64,000 nucleotides of DNA from Streptomyces monashensis. GTDB taxonomy: Bacteria > Actinomycetota > Actinomycetes > Streptomycetales > Streptomycetaceae. The first letter of the stretch is position 1. Every line of letters starts with the position of its first letter. This document shows, piece after piece, positions 1-8,900 of the stretch. Made by a program: the position numbers and the translations under genes. The stretch is from NCBI RefSeq assembly GCF_001866665.1, contig NZ_MLYO01000033.1:95230-159229 (forward strand), in the 5' to 3' direction. The notes under the pieces were generated by a model. It searched no databases. It saw only the letters and a list, made by a program, of their open reading frames with translations, and was not told the DNA's origin.

Positions 1-38
1 CGGACGCGGGGCTGTACCTGTAGTGCTTTGATGGTGGT

Positions 39-809
39 GTGACCTTGTTCGTCGGCACCTCCGGCTGGCAGTACAAGGACTGGCGGGACCGGGTCTATCC
101 GCCCGGGGTCCCGGCCCGGCTGTGGCTGGAGGAGTACACCCGGCTGTTCGCGACGGTGGAGCTCAACAACGCCTTCTACCGGCTGCCGACCCGGGAGAAC
201 TTCGAGACCTGGCGCGAGCGCGTGCCGCTGGACTTCGTCGTCGCGGTCAAGGCGAGCCGCTATCTCACCCACATCAAGCGCCTGAAGGACCCCGCCGAGC
301 CGGTCGAGCGGCTGATGAACCACGCGGCGGGCCTCGGCGGCCGCCTGGGCCCGGTCCTCCTCCAGCTCCCGCCGACCCTGCGCGCGGACCCCGCGCTGCT
401 GGACGCGTGTCTGGCCCGTTTCCCGTCCGGTACGCGGGTGGCGGTCGAGCCCCGCCATGCCTCCTGGTGGACGTCCGAGGTGCGCCAGGTCCTGTCGGCC
501 CGGGGCGCGGCGCTGTGCTGGGCGGACGTGCAGGCCCACCCGACGACCCCGCTGTGGCGCACCGCCGACTGGGGCTACGTCCGCTTCCACGAGGGCCGCG
601 CCCACCCCTGGCCCCGCTACGGCCGTCGCTGCCTGGACACCTGGGTGGACCGCGTCGCGACGACCTGGTCCGACGCGCGTGACGTGTACGCCTACTTCAA
701 CAACGACCCGGGCGGGGCGGCGGTGGCGGACGCGGTGACGTTCGGGAGGGCGGCGCAGCGGGCGGGGCTGACGGTGACGCGCGTACCGGAGCCGGCCCAG
801 GTCCGCTGA
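39..809 (+). CDS. DUF72 domain protein (YecE-like)
   Basis: This 256-residue protein has the DUF72 layout: an N-terminal FVGTSGWQYKDW segment, an ELNNAFYRLP segment near residue 45, VAVKASRYLTH near residue 68 and a C-terminal YAYFNND motif near residue 225. The family folds as a TIM barrel and its biochemical role is not established. The GTG at 39 is the only sensible start, because the ATG at 31 runs into a stop after three codons. A gene for a GntR regulator converges from the other side, 36 bases past the stop. Family assignment is firm; function is unknown. Confidence 0.9.
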   Translation: MTLFVGTSGWQYKDWRDRVYPPGVPARLWLEEYTRLFATVELNNAFYRLPTRENFETWRERVPLDFVVAVKASRYLTHIKRLKDPAEPVERLMNHAAGLGGRLGPVLLQLPPTLRADPALLDACLARFPSGTRVAVEPRHASWWTSEVRQVLSARGAALCWADVQAHPTTPLWRTADWGYVRFHEGRAHPWPRYGRRCLDTWVDRVATTWSDARDVYAYFNNDPGGAAVADAVTFGRAAQRAGLTVTRVPEPAQVR

Positions 810-845
810 GTCCGCCTCGCCGCCCCGGGACTCCCCGCCGTCCCG

Positions 846-1214
846 CTACTTCCCGTAACCGGCCCGCAGCGCGTCCCGCACGGCGGCCAGCGCCGCCGAC
901 TCGCCCAGCCCCAGCCTGCGGACGTGCTCGACATACGTCTGCGCCGCGACGGCGGCCCCCCGCTCCGCGGCCGAGCCGGCGGCCGCCACGAAGGTGCCGT
1001 TGCGCCCCCGGGTCTCGATCACCCCGTCGGTCTCCAGCGCCCGGTACGCCTTGGCCACGGTGTTCACGGCGAGCCCCAGCGACTCGGCCAGCCCCCGTAC
1101 GGTCGGCAGCCGGTACCCCACCGGCAGCACCCCGGACCGCGCCTGCTCGGAAATCTGCGCGCGCACCTGCTCGTACGGGGGCGCGCTGTCATCGATGCGG
1201 ATCTTCAGGCTCAC
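846..1214 (-). CDS. GntR-family transcriptional regulator (short, YtrA-like)
   Basis: This is a 122-residue regulator with an N-terminal GntR winged helix-turn-helix (PPYEQVRAQISEQ, then LPTVRGLAESLGLAVNTVAKAYR, then VIETRGRNGTFV) and only a short helical tail instead of a FadR or UTRA ligand domain. This is the YtrA-type architecture, which often controls neighbouring transport genes, although none is seen here. The GTG at 1214 (VSLKIRIDD) gives the normal length; the longer open frame upstream is antisense to the acetyltransferase. It is divergent from the GNAT gene with 84 bases between the starts, so it may act there (inference). Confidence 0.88.
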   Translation of the reverse strand: MSLKIRIDDSAPPYEQVRAQISEQARSGVLPVGYRLPTVRGLAESLGLAVNTVAKAYRALETDGVIETRGRNGTFVAAAGSAAERGAAVAAQTYVEHVRRLGLGESAALAAVRDALRAGYGK

Positions 1215-1298
1215 GACCCGATTGTCCCGCACCCGCCGGAGGACTCCCGCCGGAAAATGAGAGGCGTCCCGGCGCGTCCGTCCGTACGGTCGCCTGTC

Positions 1299-2228
1299 AT
1301 GACTGTGACCGTACGCGATCTGCGCCCTGGTGACCCGCCCGATGTCGAGGACTTCGCCCGGGTACGGCATCAGGCCCTCCCTCATATCCTGTGGACCTCC
1401 GCGTCCGTCCTGCACACGCTCGCCCGCACCCCGCCCGAGGCCTGGGCCCGGTCCCTCGTGGCGGAGGAGGACGGCGAGGTGATCGGTACCGCCCAGGTGA
1501 TGCTGGCGCACGACAGCCCCGAACCCGGCCAGGGGATGCTCAACATCTATGTCCACCCGGAGCGGACCGGGCGCGGCGCGGGCGCCCTGCTGGTCCGCGC
1601 CGCCGAGGAGCATCTGGCGGCGCACGGGGCGACGAAGCTGTTCGCGTGGGTGCTGGACGAGCCGGCCAACCGCGCCTTCGCCGAGAGGCGCGGCTACCGT
1701 GCCGGCCGCTGCGCCCACTTCCTCCGGCTGGACCTGTCGCGCGCCGCACTGCCGCCCCTGCCCGCTCCCCCGCCGGGCGTCGAACTGCGCACGGCCGCGG
1801 ACTTCGCGGACGACCCGCGCCCGCTGTTCCGGCTGGACGCGGAGACGATGTCCGACGAACCGGGCGACATCGACATCGAGTTCACCGACTACGCGGCCTG
1901 GCTCACGCAGACCTGGGAGCATCCGCTGCTCGACCGCGAGCTGACGACGGTCGTGGTGGCCGAGGGCCGACCGGTCGCCTTCAGCGTGGCGTTCACCGAC
2001 GGAGGCAGCCGCTATGTCACCGCGATGACGGGCACCGCGCGCGCCTTCCGCCGGCGCGGCCTGGCCAAGCTCGCCAAGACCGTCGCGCTGCACCGCGCCC
2101 GCGCCGCCGGCCTGACCGACGCGCGGACGGGCAACGACACCGGCAACGCCCCGATGCTCGCGATCAACAGGTCGCTGGGCTACGAGATCTGTGCGACGGA
2201 GGTCCGCCATGTCCGCGAACTGGTCTGA
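1299..2228 (+). CDS. Tandem-GNAT N-acetyltransferase
   Basis: This 309-residue protein has two GNAT-like halves. The N-terminal half carries the acetyl-CoA binding pattern around YVHPERTGRGAGALL (about residue 90) and NRAFAERRGYR. The C-terminal half repeats it as GTARAFRRRGLAKLAK followed by NAPMLAINRSLGYE near residue 295. Double-GNAT proteins include mycothiol synthase MshD, but the acceptor here cannot be told from sequence. The start is the ATG at 1299. The 3' end overlaps the DUF402 gene by 20 bases, so the two are probably co-translated. Confidence 0.85.
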   Translation: MTVTVRDLRPGDPPDVEDFARVRHQALPHILWTSASVLHTLARTPPEAWARSLVAEEDGEVIGTAQVMLAHDSPEPGQGMLNIYVHPERTGRGAGALLVRAAEEHLAAHGATKLFAWVLDEPANRAFAERRGYRAGRCAHFLRLDLSRAALPPLPAPPPGVELRTAADFADDPRPLFRLDAETMSDEPGDIDIEFTDYAAWLTQTWEHPLLDRELTTVVVAEGRPVAFSVAFTDGGSRYVTAMTGTARAFRRRGLAKLAKTVALHRARAAGLTDARTGNDTGNAPMLAINRSLGYEICATEVRHVRELV

Positions 2229-2733
2229 GCCGGCGGCCGGGTTGACGCTCGAGCCGTCGTCCGGGCTGACGGTCGTCCTGGTCAAGGGCGGCCGCACGAA
2301 GATCCGTTACCCCGCCGAGCTGCTCCACGACGACGGCACGCGCATCGCCGTACGGGCGCCGTGGGCGGGTGCCGGGGTCCGGGACTTCGGCTTCGTGCGC
2401 TTCGAGCCGGGCGACGTCTTCACCGAGTACTACTGGCGGGACCGCTGGTACGCGGTCAAGGAGGTCCGGGCCGGGGACGGCACGGTGAAGGGCTGGTACT
2501 GCGACATCACCCGCCCGGCGGTGCGCACCGGTGCCGAGCTGGTCGTGGAGGACCTCGACCTGGACCTGTGGCGCTCCGCCGACGGCGGCGACGTACGACG
2601 GTTGGACGAGGACGAGTTCGCCGCGAGCGGGCTGACGGAGGCGGACCCCGCGGCCGCGTCCGCCGCCGTGGCGGCCCTGGACACGCTGGAGGCGCTGGCC
2701 CGCGCCGGCGGCTTCGCCGGCCTGCTGGCCTGA
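2209..2733 (+). CDS. DUF402 domain protein (FomD/Ntdp-like fold)
   Basis: The 174-residue product contains the DUF402 core: FGFVRFEPGDVFTEYYWRD, RWYAVKEV, GWYCDITRP and VEDLDLDLW. The family includes nucleoside di/triphosphate phosphatases and FomD, with conserved Tyr, Lys and Asp residues binding metal and nucleotide; the substrate here is unknown. I chose the ATG at 2209 because GGAGG lies at 2198-2202, six bases upstream. An in-frame GTG at 2191 would have no ribosome site. The gene starts inside the end of the GNAT gene, indicating an operon. Confidence 0.85.
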   Translation: MSANWSEPAAGLTLEPSSGLTVVLVKGGRTKIRYPAELLHDDGTRIAVRAPWAGAGVRDFGFVRFEPGDVFTEYYWRDRWYAVKEVRAGDGTVKGWYCDITRPAVRTGAELVVEDLDLDLWRSADGGDVRRLDEDEFAASGLTEADPAAASAAVAALDTLEALARAGGFAGLLA

Positions 2734-2750
2734 CGCGCGCCCGGCGCGGC

Positions 2751-3352
2751 TCACACGGTCGCCACCACCGCGTACCGCTCGTCCTCGACGGTTCTGCCCC
2801 ACAGCAGCGGGTCGCCGGACAGTCGCTCCACGCGCACGTCCGCACTCAGCGGGGCGAGCAGGGCGGTGAGGCGCCCGGCGGGGATGCCGACGGGGTGCAC
2901 GGTCCCCCAGACCCCCTCGACCAGCACGAAACGGCCTCCGGGCCGAGCAGCCCGCGCCAGTGCCGCAGCACCCGGTCGGGCGCGGGCAGGGCCCACAGCA
3001 CATGCCGTACGAGGACGACGTCGAAGCGCTGCTCGCCCACCGGCGGGGATGCGGCGTCCCCGCACAGGACCGCCGCGTCCCGCCCGGCGAGCTTGGCGCG
3101 GGCCCGCTCGACCATCGCCGGGGACGCGTCGACACCCGTGACCCGGTGTCCCCGCTCGGCGGCGAGGAGCGAGAGACTGCCGGTGCCGCAGCCCAGGTCG
3201 AGGACGTCGGCGGGGCGCTCGGGCAGCCAGCCGCGCACTCGGGCCGCCCAGGCCGCGCGGACCTCGGGGTCGCGCAGCCCGTGGTCCGGTTCGTCGTCGA
3301 AGCCGGCGGCCTCGGCGTCCCAGTCGATCTCGTCCATGTCCACAGCGCTCAT
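2751..3352 (-). pseudogene. Class I SAM-dependent methyltransferase, frameshifted
   Basis: The N-terminal two thirds read in one frame, with motif I VLDLGCGTGSLSLL, acidic VTGVDASPAM and FDVVLVRHVLWALP. Near position 2943 the frame breaks after HWRGLLGPEA. The remaining part, RFVLVEGVWGTVHP through to the stop at 2751, is in the neighbouring frame. Adding one G in the GG run of GGCCCGGAGGCC would restore GLLGPGGRFVLVEG, the usual post-motif of this family, and a 200-residue protein. It is either a real 1-base deletion or a base-calling error. The ATG at 3352 is the likely start; 3337 is an alternative. It converges on the DUF402 gene. Confidence 0.82.
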
Positions 3353-3463
3353 GCCCACAGAGTGACACCCGCCACTGACAATCCGGCTCCGATGAGGAAC
3401 TCTCCCCAAAAGCGTCTGCCTCCGTGACATCACGGAATCCGGTAGGTGCTGAAGGAGGCAGCC

Positions 3464-3598
3464 ATGCGCCGCGCGACCGTGCAGAAGCCCCTGAAGAAGA
3501 CGGACAGCCGCCGTGTCCGCGAAGAGGCGGAGGAGCGCCCCGCGGGGCGTCCGGAGGTGCGCAAGGACATCGCCCGCACCTGGTGGCCGGACGGCTGA
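3464..3598 (+). CDS. Small basic protein, 44 residues
   Basis: A short reading frame begins at an ATG preceded by GAAGGAGG (GGAGG at 3454-3458, five bases away), one of the best ribosome sites in the window. The peptide starts MRRATVQKPLKKTDSRRV, is rich in Arg, Lys and Glu, and ends DIARTWWPDG. It has no signal peptide or membrane segment. I do not recognise a function. The strong ribosome site, the position in an intergenic gap and the ordered charged composition with a Trp-Trp end make it a credible gene. It stands alone on the plus strand. Confidence 0.6.
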   Translation: MRRATVQKPLKKTDSRRVREEAEERPAGRPEVRKDIARTWWPDG

Positions 3599-3806
3599 CC
3601 GGACCGGTCCATCGCGTTCGTGCAGAACCTGACCTCGGGCAGACCGAGCGCACGCGCGCGTGCGTCCACGCATTCGTGGACGCCATCTACCTCAGCGCAG
3701 TCTGAGCACTCCCTTAACGCCGCCATAAGGATCTCCCCCGCCCGCCCCCGGCAGGCGATTTCCCGGTTCCCTGGGGCTAGCTTCGGATCACCCCACGCCG
3801 AGGGTT

Positions 3807-3845
3807 CCGGGGCCCGTCCGGCGGCTCAGGTCGGACAGGCCCCGG
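3807..3845 (-). terminator. Hairpin terminator downstream of the lipase
   Basis: CCGGGGCCCGTCCG at 3807-3820 pairs with CGGACAGGCCCCGG at 3832-3845 with one mismatch. The hairpin ends seven bases past the lipase stop on the minus strand. There is no T-run, as is usual in Streptomyces. Confidence 0.65.
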
Positions 3846-3851
3846 CGCGCG

Positions 3852-4715
3852 TCAGCTGAGGGCCGACGCGCAGGTGGTGGCGCTGGCGTGGGCCGGATCC
3901 AGCGCGTTCGCCACCTCGTGGAAGGCGATGCGGTCGAACAGGCCGATCGCGACGTGCTCGGTGAGGTCGAGCGGGCACAGGTCCTGGAGCAGGACGTTGT
4001 GGACGTCCGAGCCGCTCAGGTACTGGCTCTGCCAGGGCGTGGCCACCTCGTCGTACTTGGTCGCGATGACGGTGTAGTGCACTCCGGGGACGGTGTCGCC
4101 GCCCGCGTTGAGCTTGGTGAGGAAGTCCGAGCCGGGGATCTGGCCGGCGAGGCCGGGGGTGGTGGCCTTGATCAGGTCCGAGGCGCCGGGGAAGTACGGC
4201 AGCAGGTTGGTGAGGCCGCTGAGGGAGGCGCCGTGGTTGTCGGGGGCGAGGCCGACGAGGGCGTTCACCTTGGCGGCGCCGCCGAGGAACTTCAGGTAGT
4301 AGCGGGGCATCATGCCGCCCTGGGAGTGGCCGACGAGGTCGGCCTTGGCGGCGCCGGTCGCGGCCAGCACCTTGTCGACGAAGGCGGAGAGCTGCCCGGC
4401 CGACTGGTCGATGGGGCCGAGGCCGTAGAAGAGCGGGACGCCGGTCAGTTGTCCGTAGTCGAGGGAGAAGACGCAGTATCCGCGGGCCTCCAGGTAGGGG
4501 GCGAGGGAGAGCCAGTTGTCGACCGAGTTGCCCAGGGTGCCGTGCACCAGGACGACCGGCCGGGGATGGTCGGCGGAGGGCTTGCAGCCGAAGTCGTTCC
4601 AGCCGGTGCTCGGGGCCGAGTCGGCCGCGTTCGCGGTGGCGGCCGGTACGACGGCGACGGCGGCGGTGAGCAGCAGTGCGGTGAGCGGTCTGAGGGCTCG
4701 CTTCCAGGGCAGCAT
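3852..4715 (-). CDS. Secreted alpha/beta-hydrolase lipase/esterase
   Basis: This 287-residue precursor has a Sec signal peptide (basic MLPWKR, hydrophobic stretch, cleavage probably after ANA at residue 30). The mature enzyme shows the oxyanion region VVLVHGTLGNSVDNW (about residues 54-68) and the nucleophile motif GHSQGG with Ser131. A His in LTEHVAIG near the C-terminus is a candidate for the triad. Four cysteines could form two disulfides. It resembles extracellular triacylglycerol lipases of actinomycetes. The start at 4715 follows AAGGAGA; the frame is open further upstream but without signal features. Promoter-region repeats are listed separately. Confidence 0.87.
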   Translation of the reverse strand: MLPWKRALRPLTALLLTAAVAVVPAATANAADSAPSTGWNDFGCKPSADHPRPVVLVHGTLGNSVDNWLSLAPYLEARGYCVFSLDYGQLTGVPLFYGLGPIDQSAGQLSAFVDKVLAATGAAKADLVGHSQGGMMPRYYLKFLGGAAKVNALVGLAPDNHGASLSGLTNLLPYFPGASDLIKATTPGLAGQIPGSDFLTKLNAGGDTVPGVHYTVIATKYDEVATPWQSQYLSGSDVHNVLLQDLCPLDLTEHVAIGLFDRIAFHEVANALDPAHASATTCASALS

Positions 4716-4761
4716 CGGGTGATCTCCTTGCGGCTCAAGGGAGGTACGACGGCCTGACCCT

Positions 4762-4775
4762 GTGATCCGGATCAC
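4762..4775. promoter_or_regulatory. CRP-like palindrome upstream of the lipase
   Basis: GTGATCCGGATCAC is a perfect 14-base palindrome. With its flanks it reads TGTGA-N6-TCACG, close to the CRP half-sites TGTGA and TCACA. It lies 47 bases upstream of the lipase ATG. Binding by a CRP-family protein is inferred only from the match. Confidence 0.45.
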
Positions 4776-4795
4776 GAGGATGCTGTTCACTCATC

Positions 4796-4838
4796 AAGTT
4801 ACGGGCGAGTAGCGCAAGTGTGAAGTTACGCGCCAGTA
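4796..4838. promoter_or_regulatory. Direct repeats upstream of the lipase
   Basis: AAGTTACGGGCGAGTA (4796-4811) is repeated as AAGTTACGCGCCAGTA (4823-4838), 27 bases apart and matching at 14 of 16 positions. On the lipase strand each reads TACTsGCsCGTAACTT. Spacing and position, 80 to 125 bases before the start codon, suggest paired binding sites for an activator or repressor that I cannot name. Confidence 0.5.
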
Positions 4839-4941
4839 AAAAACTTCCAGCACCAGGGGAACATCGCCTGACCTTGACGCTTCGTCACCAGACGGGCCGT
4901 ATCACTCCGCCCCGGGCCGGCTGACACCCGGCCGAACGGAG

Positions 4942-5916
4942 TCACGCCGCCAGCGAACCCGGGATCACCGCCCGGGGCCCGAACTTCGCCCGCGCGCGGT
5001 CCGCGACCTCCTCGATGCGGCGGACCTTCTCGTCCACGGGGTCGAAGGTGAGCTGGTAGGAGGCCTGGTCGGCGCAGGTCAGGCCTTCGGCGCGCAGGGC
5101 GATCGCGCGGACCCGGGCGCGCTGGAGGCCGAGCGCCTCGTACATGCCGCAGGCCGTCCGCGTCAGGGCCGCCGAGTGGGCGGTGGGCTCCTTCAGGGTG
5201 CGGCTGCGGGTGGTCGAGGATCGGTCGGCGTAGCGCACGGTGAGGGTCAGGGTGCGGCAGACCTGCTCCAGCGCGCGCAGCCGGGCACCCAGTTCCTCGG
5301 CGGCCGACAGCAGCGCCCTGTGGTGCCGGTCGGGGTCCAGCTCATCGAGTGCGAAGGGCCGTTCGGCGACGAGCGACCGCGACACGGCGTTCGGCACGAC
5401 GCGCCCGCGATCGATGCCGTTCGCCTTCTCCCGCAGTTCCCGGCCCGCCCGCGCGCCGATCAGCCGCTGGAGCGTGGACAGCGGCGCGGCGGCGACCGGC
5501 CCCAGGGTGTCCAGGCCGTACTCGCACAGGGTGCGGGCGGTCGCCGCGCCGACGCCGGGCAGCGCGGACACCGGCAGCCCGGCGAGGAACTCCGCGACGG
5601 CGTCCGGGTCCTCCGGCACGGCACACGTCACCCCGGGCCGGGCGTCGCGCAGCGCCACGCGGGCCAGCATCGGCCCCGGCCCCGCGCCGATCGCGCAGTC
5701 GACGCCGTACCGCGCGAGGGCCCGCACCCGGATCACCGAGGCCAGGTCCACGGCATCGCGCCCGAAGTACCGCTGGGCGCCGCGCAGATCGGCCAGCGCC
5801 CCGTCCGGGGGCAACGCCTCGACGACGGGGGTGAAGTCCTCCAGCAGTCCGAGCAGCCCCGGCAGGGCCGCCTCGTACATCGGCGGCAGCTGGAAACGTA
5901 CGCAGAGGATGGTCAT
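4942..5916 (-). CDS. Y-family DNA polymerase-like protein (ImuB-like)
   Basis: The 324-residue protein aligns with DinB/ImuB proteins: finger/palm region with GAQRYFGRDA, a helix-hairpin-helix LPGVGAATARTLCEYGLDTLG near residue 155, little-finger domain, and QLTFDPVDEKVRRIEEV near the end as a possible beta-clamp motif. The acidic triad of active Y polymerases is not visible: the N-terminus reads MTILCVRF instead of DMDAFFA, and PDGALADLRG replaces SIDEAFLD. This matches ImuB, a non-catalytic adaptor for DnaE2. Its ATG overlaps the dnaE2 stop (ATGA), and GGGGAG precedes it. Confidence 0.83.
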   Translation of the reverse strand: MTILCVRFQLPPMYEAALPGLLGLLEDFTPVVEALPPDGALADLRGAQRYFGRDAVDLASVIRVRALARYGVDCAIGAGPGPMLARVALRDARPGVTCAVPEDPDAVAEFLAGLPVSALPGVGAATARTLCEYGLDTLGPVAAAPLSTLQRLIGARAGRELREKANGIDRGRVVPNAVSRSLVAERPFALDELDPDRHHRALLSAAEELGARLRALEQVCRTLTLTVRYADRSSTTRSRTLKEPTAHSAALTRTACGMYEALGLQRARVRAIALRAEGLTCADQASYQLTFDPVDEKVRRIEEVADRARAKFGPRAVIPGSLAA

Positions 5917-8900
5917 CCCGCACTCCCCGGACTCTGGTGCCACAACTTCCGCATCGCCGCGGGCCCTTGCGCGGCCTCCTGCCCGGCGGGGCGCAGGTCG
6001 GCCCACGGATGCATCTCGTATCCGGTGGGCAGACGGATCCGCCGCCCGCCCGTGCCGTCGCCCGCGCCGTCTCCGTCGCCGCCCCCGGTCAGCGGCTCCG
6101 CGAGCCGCGCGGCCACCACGTCCAGCCCGCCCTCGGCGCGCAGTTCGACCAGCTCGGCGAGGTTCCAGGCGGCGGAACCCACCACGCTCAGGCTGCGCGG
6201 CCCGCGCCGCTGCACCACTCCCCGGACTAGCAGCAGCCACGAATGGAAGACGGTGTGGGCGCAGGCGTCGTGCGAGTCGTCGAAGAACGCCAGATCGACC
6301 AGCCCGGTGCCGTCGTCCAGCGTGGAGAAGATGACCCGCTTGCCGGACCGGATCGGCGGGGTCTGGGTGGCCGCCTTGGCGCCCGCGACCAGCACGGTCT
6401 CCCCGTGCCGCGCCGCACGCAGCCGGCGCGCGGAGACCACGCCCAGCTCTTCGAGGAACTCCCGGTGGTCGTCCATGAGATTGCGCGAGGCGTCCATGGA
6501 CAGCACTCCCAGCTCGGCGCTGAGCCGCTCGGCATCCGACAGGTCCGGCAGTCCGGCCGGGGCGGTCCTGCGCCCGCCGGACAGCGGCAGCTGGCCACCG
6601 CCACCGCTGCGCGCGCCCCGCTGCAGCTCGGTCAAGTGCAGTTGCAGATCACGCCGGTTGGCGCCGAACGCGTCCAGCGCCCCCACCTGGGCGAGCCGCC
6701 CGGCCAGCGGCCGGCTGGGCCGCCCCCGCTCCCAGAAGTCCACCAGGGAGGCATACGGCTGCCCGTCCTCGATCCTCTTCGCCTCCGCCTCGCTGATCCC
6801 GTGCACATCGCACAGGGCGAGCCGCAGTCCCCACACCCCGGATTCAGACACCAGTTCGATCCGATGAGCGACCCCGGACACGTTCACGTCCAACGGCAGG
6901 ATCGGCACCCCCCGCCGCCGCGCGTCGGCCAGCAGCAGCCGCTTCGGGTACATCCCCGGGTCGTGCGTGAGCAGCCCGGCGTAGAAGGCCGCCGGATGAT
7001 GGGCCTTCAACCAGGCCGACTGGTACGTCGGCACGGCGAAAGCCACGGCGTGCGCCTTGCAGAACCCGTACGACCCGAAGGCCGCCACGATCTCCCAGGT
7101 CCGCCGGATCGTCTCCAGGTCGTACCCGTTCGCCGCCGCACGCTGCGCGAACCACACCCGGATCCGCCCCTGCGACTCCGGGTCGGACAGCCCGCGCCGC
7201 ACCCGGTCGGCCTCGCCCCGCCCGCACCCGGTCAGGATGGCGACGATGTCGATGATCTGCTCGTGGAAGACGACGACGCCGTACGTCCCCCGCAGCGGCT
7301 CTTCCAGATCCGGATGCGGATACCGCACGGGCGCCCGCCCGTGCCGCGCCTCGATGAACGGCCGCACCATGTCGGCGGCGACGGGCCCGGGCCGGAACAG
7401 CGAGATGTCCACGACCAGATCATGGAAGGTGCTCGGCTGCAGCCGCCCCACCAGATCCCGCTGGCCCGGCGACTCGATCTGGAAGCATCCCAGCGTCTCG
7501 GCGGACCGGATCAGCTCGTACGTCGCCGCGTCCCCCGCCGGCACCGCGTCCAGGTCGACCCGCTGCCCGGTGGCCCGCTCCACCTCGGCCACGGCGTGCG
7601 CCATGGCCGACTGCATCCGCACCCCCAGCACATCGAGCTTGAGCAGCCCGAGGTCCTCCACGTCCTCCTTGTCGAACTGCGACATCGGCAGCCCCTCGCC
7701 GCTGGTCGGCACCACCGGCGTACGAGCGAGCAGCGAGGCGTCGGACAGCAGCACCCCGCACGGATGCATGGCGACCCCGCGCGGCAGGGCGTCGAGCGCC
7801 TCGACCAGTTCCCAGAGCCGCCCGTACTTCTCCTTCTCCCCCGCCAGTTCCCGCAGTTCGGGCAGTTCTTCCAGGGCGGCTCGCGCGTCCCGGGCCCGGA
7901 TGTGCGGAAAGGACTTGGCGACCCGGTCGATCTCCTCCGGATCCATCGACAGGGCGGCACCCACGTCCCGGACGGCATGCCGGACCCGGTAGGTCTCCGG
8001 CATCGCGACCGTCGCGACCCGCTCCTCGCCGAAGCGCCTGATGATCGCGCGGTACACCTCCAGCCGCCGCGCCGACTCCACGTCGATGTCGATGTCGGGC
8101 AGCACGACGCGTTCCTTCGACAGGAAACGCTCCATCAGCAGCCCGTGCTCGACCGGGTCGGCGTGCGCGATGCCCAGCAGATGGTTCACCAGCGACCCCG
8201 CGCCGGAACCACGGGCGGCGACCCGGATGCCCATCTCCCGCACGTCGTCCACGACATGGGCGACCGTCAGGAAGTAGGAGGCGAAACCGTGGTGGCCGAT
8301 GATGTCCAGCTCGTCGTGCATCCGCTCCCAGTACGCGCGCCGCCCGCCGTAGCCGAGCCGCAGCATCCCCGCCACCGCCCGCGAGGCGAGGGTCCGCTGG
8401 GCGGTCCGTCGCCCGGCACCCACGAGGTGGGCCTCGGGGAAGTGGACCGTACCGATCCCGAGGTCGTCCTCGGGATCGACCAGGCACTCGGCGGCCGTCG
8501 TCCAGGTCTGCTCCAGCAGCCGGTGGGCGGCGCTGCGCCGGTAGCCCGCGGCCTCCACGATCCGCTCGGCCGCCCGCAGCATGTCCCCCGCCCCCTTGAG
8601 CCAGGCCTCGCCGGAGTCCAGCTCCTTCGTCGGGTCGATCGGGACCAGCCGCCGGGCGGCGTCCAGCACGTCGGCGACCGGGCCCTGGCCGGGGTCGGCG
8701 TACCGGACCGCGTTGGTCAGCACCGGCCGCACCCCCTGCTCGGCGGCGAAGCCGACGGTACGGGCGGCGAGCCGCAGCGAGCCGGTCCCCGTCCCCGTAC
8801 GCCCGTGCCAGACGGCCTCCAGCCGCAGCGCGTCCCCGTAGACCTCACGCCAGGCGGCGAGCAGCCCGGCCGCACGGTCCGGCCGCCCCGCGGCCAGCGC

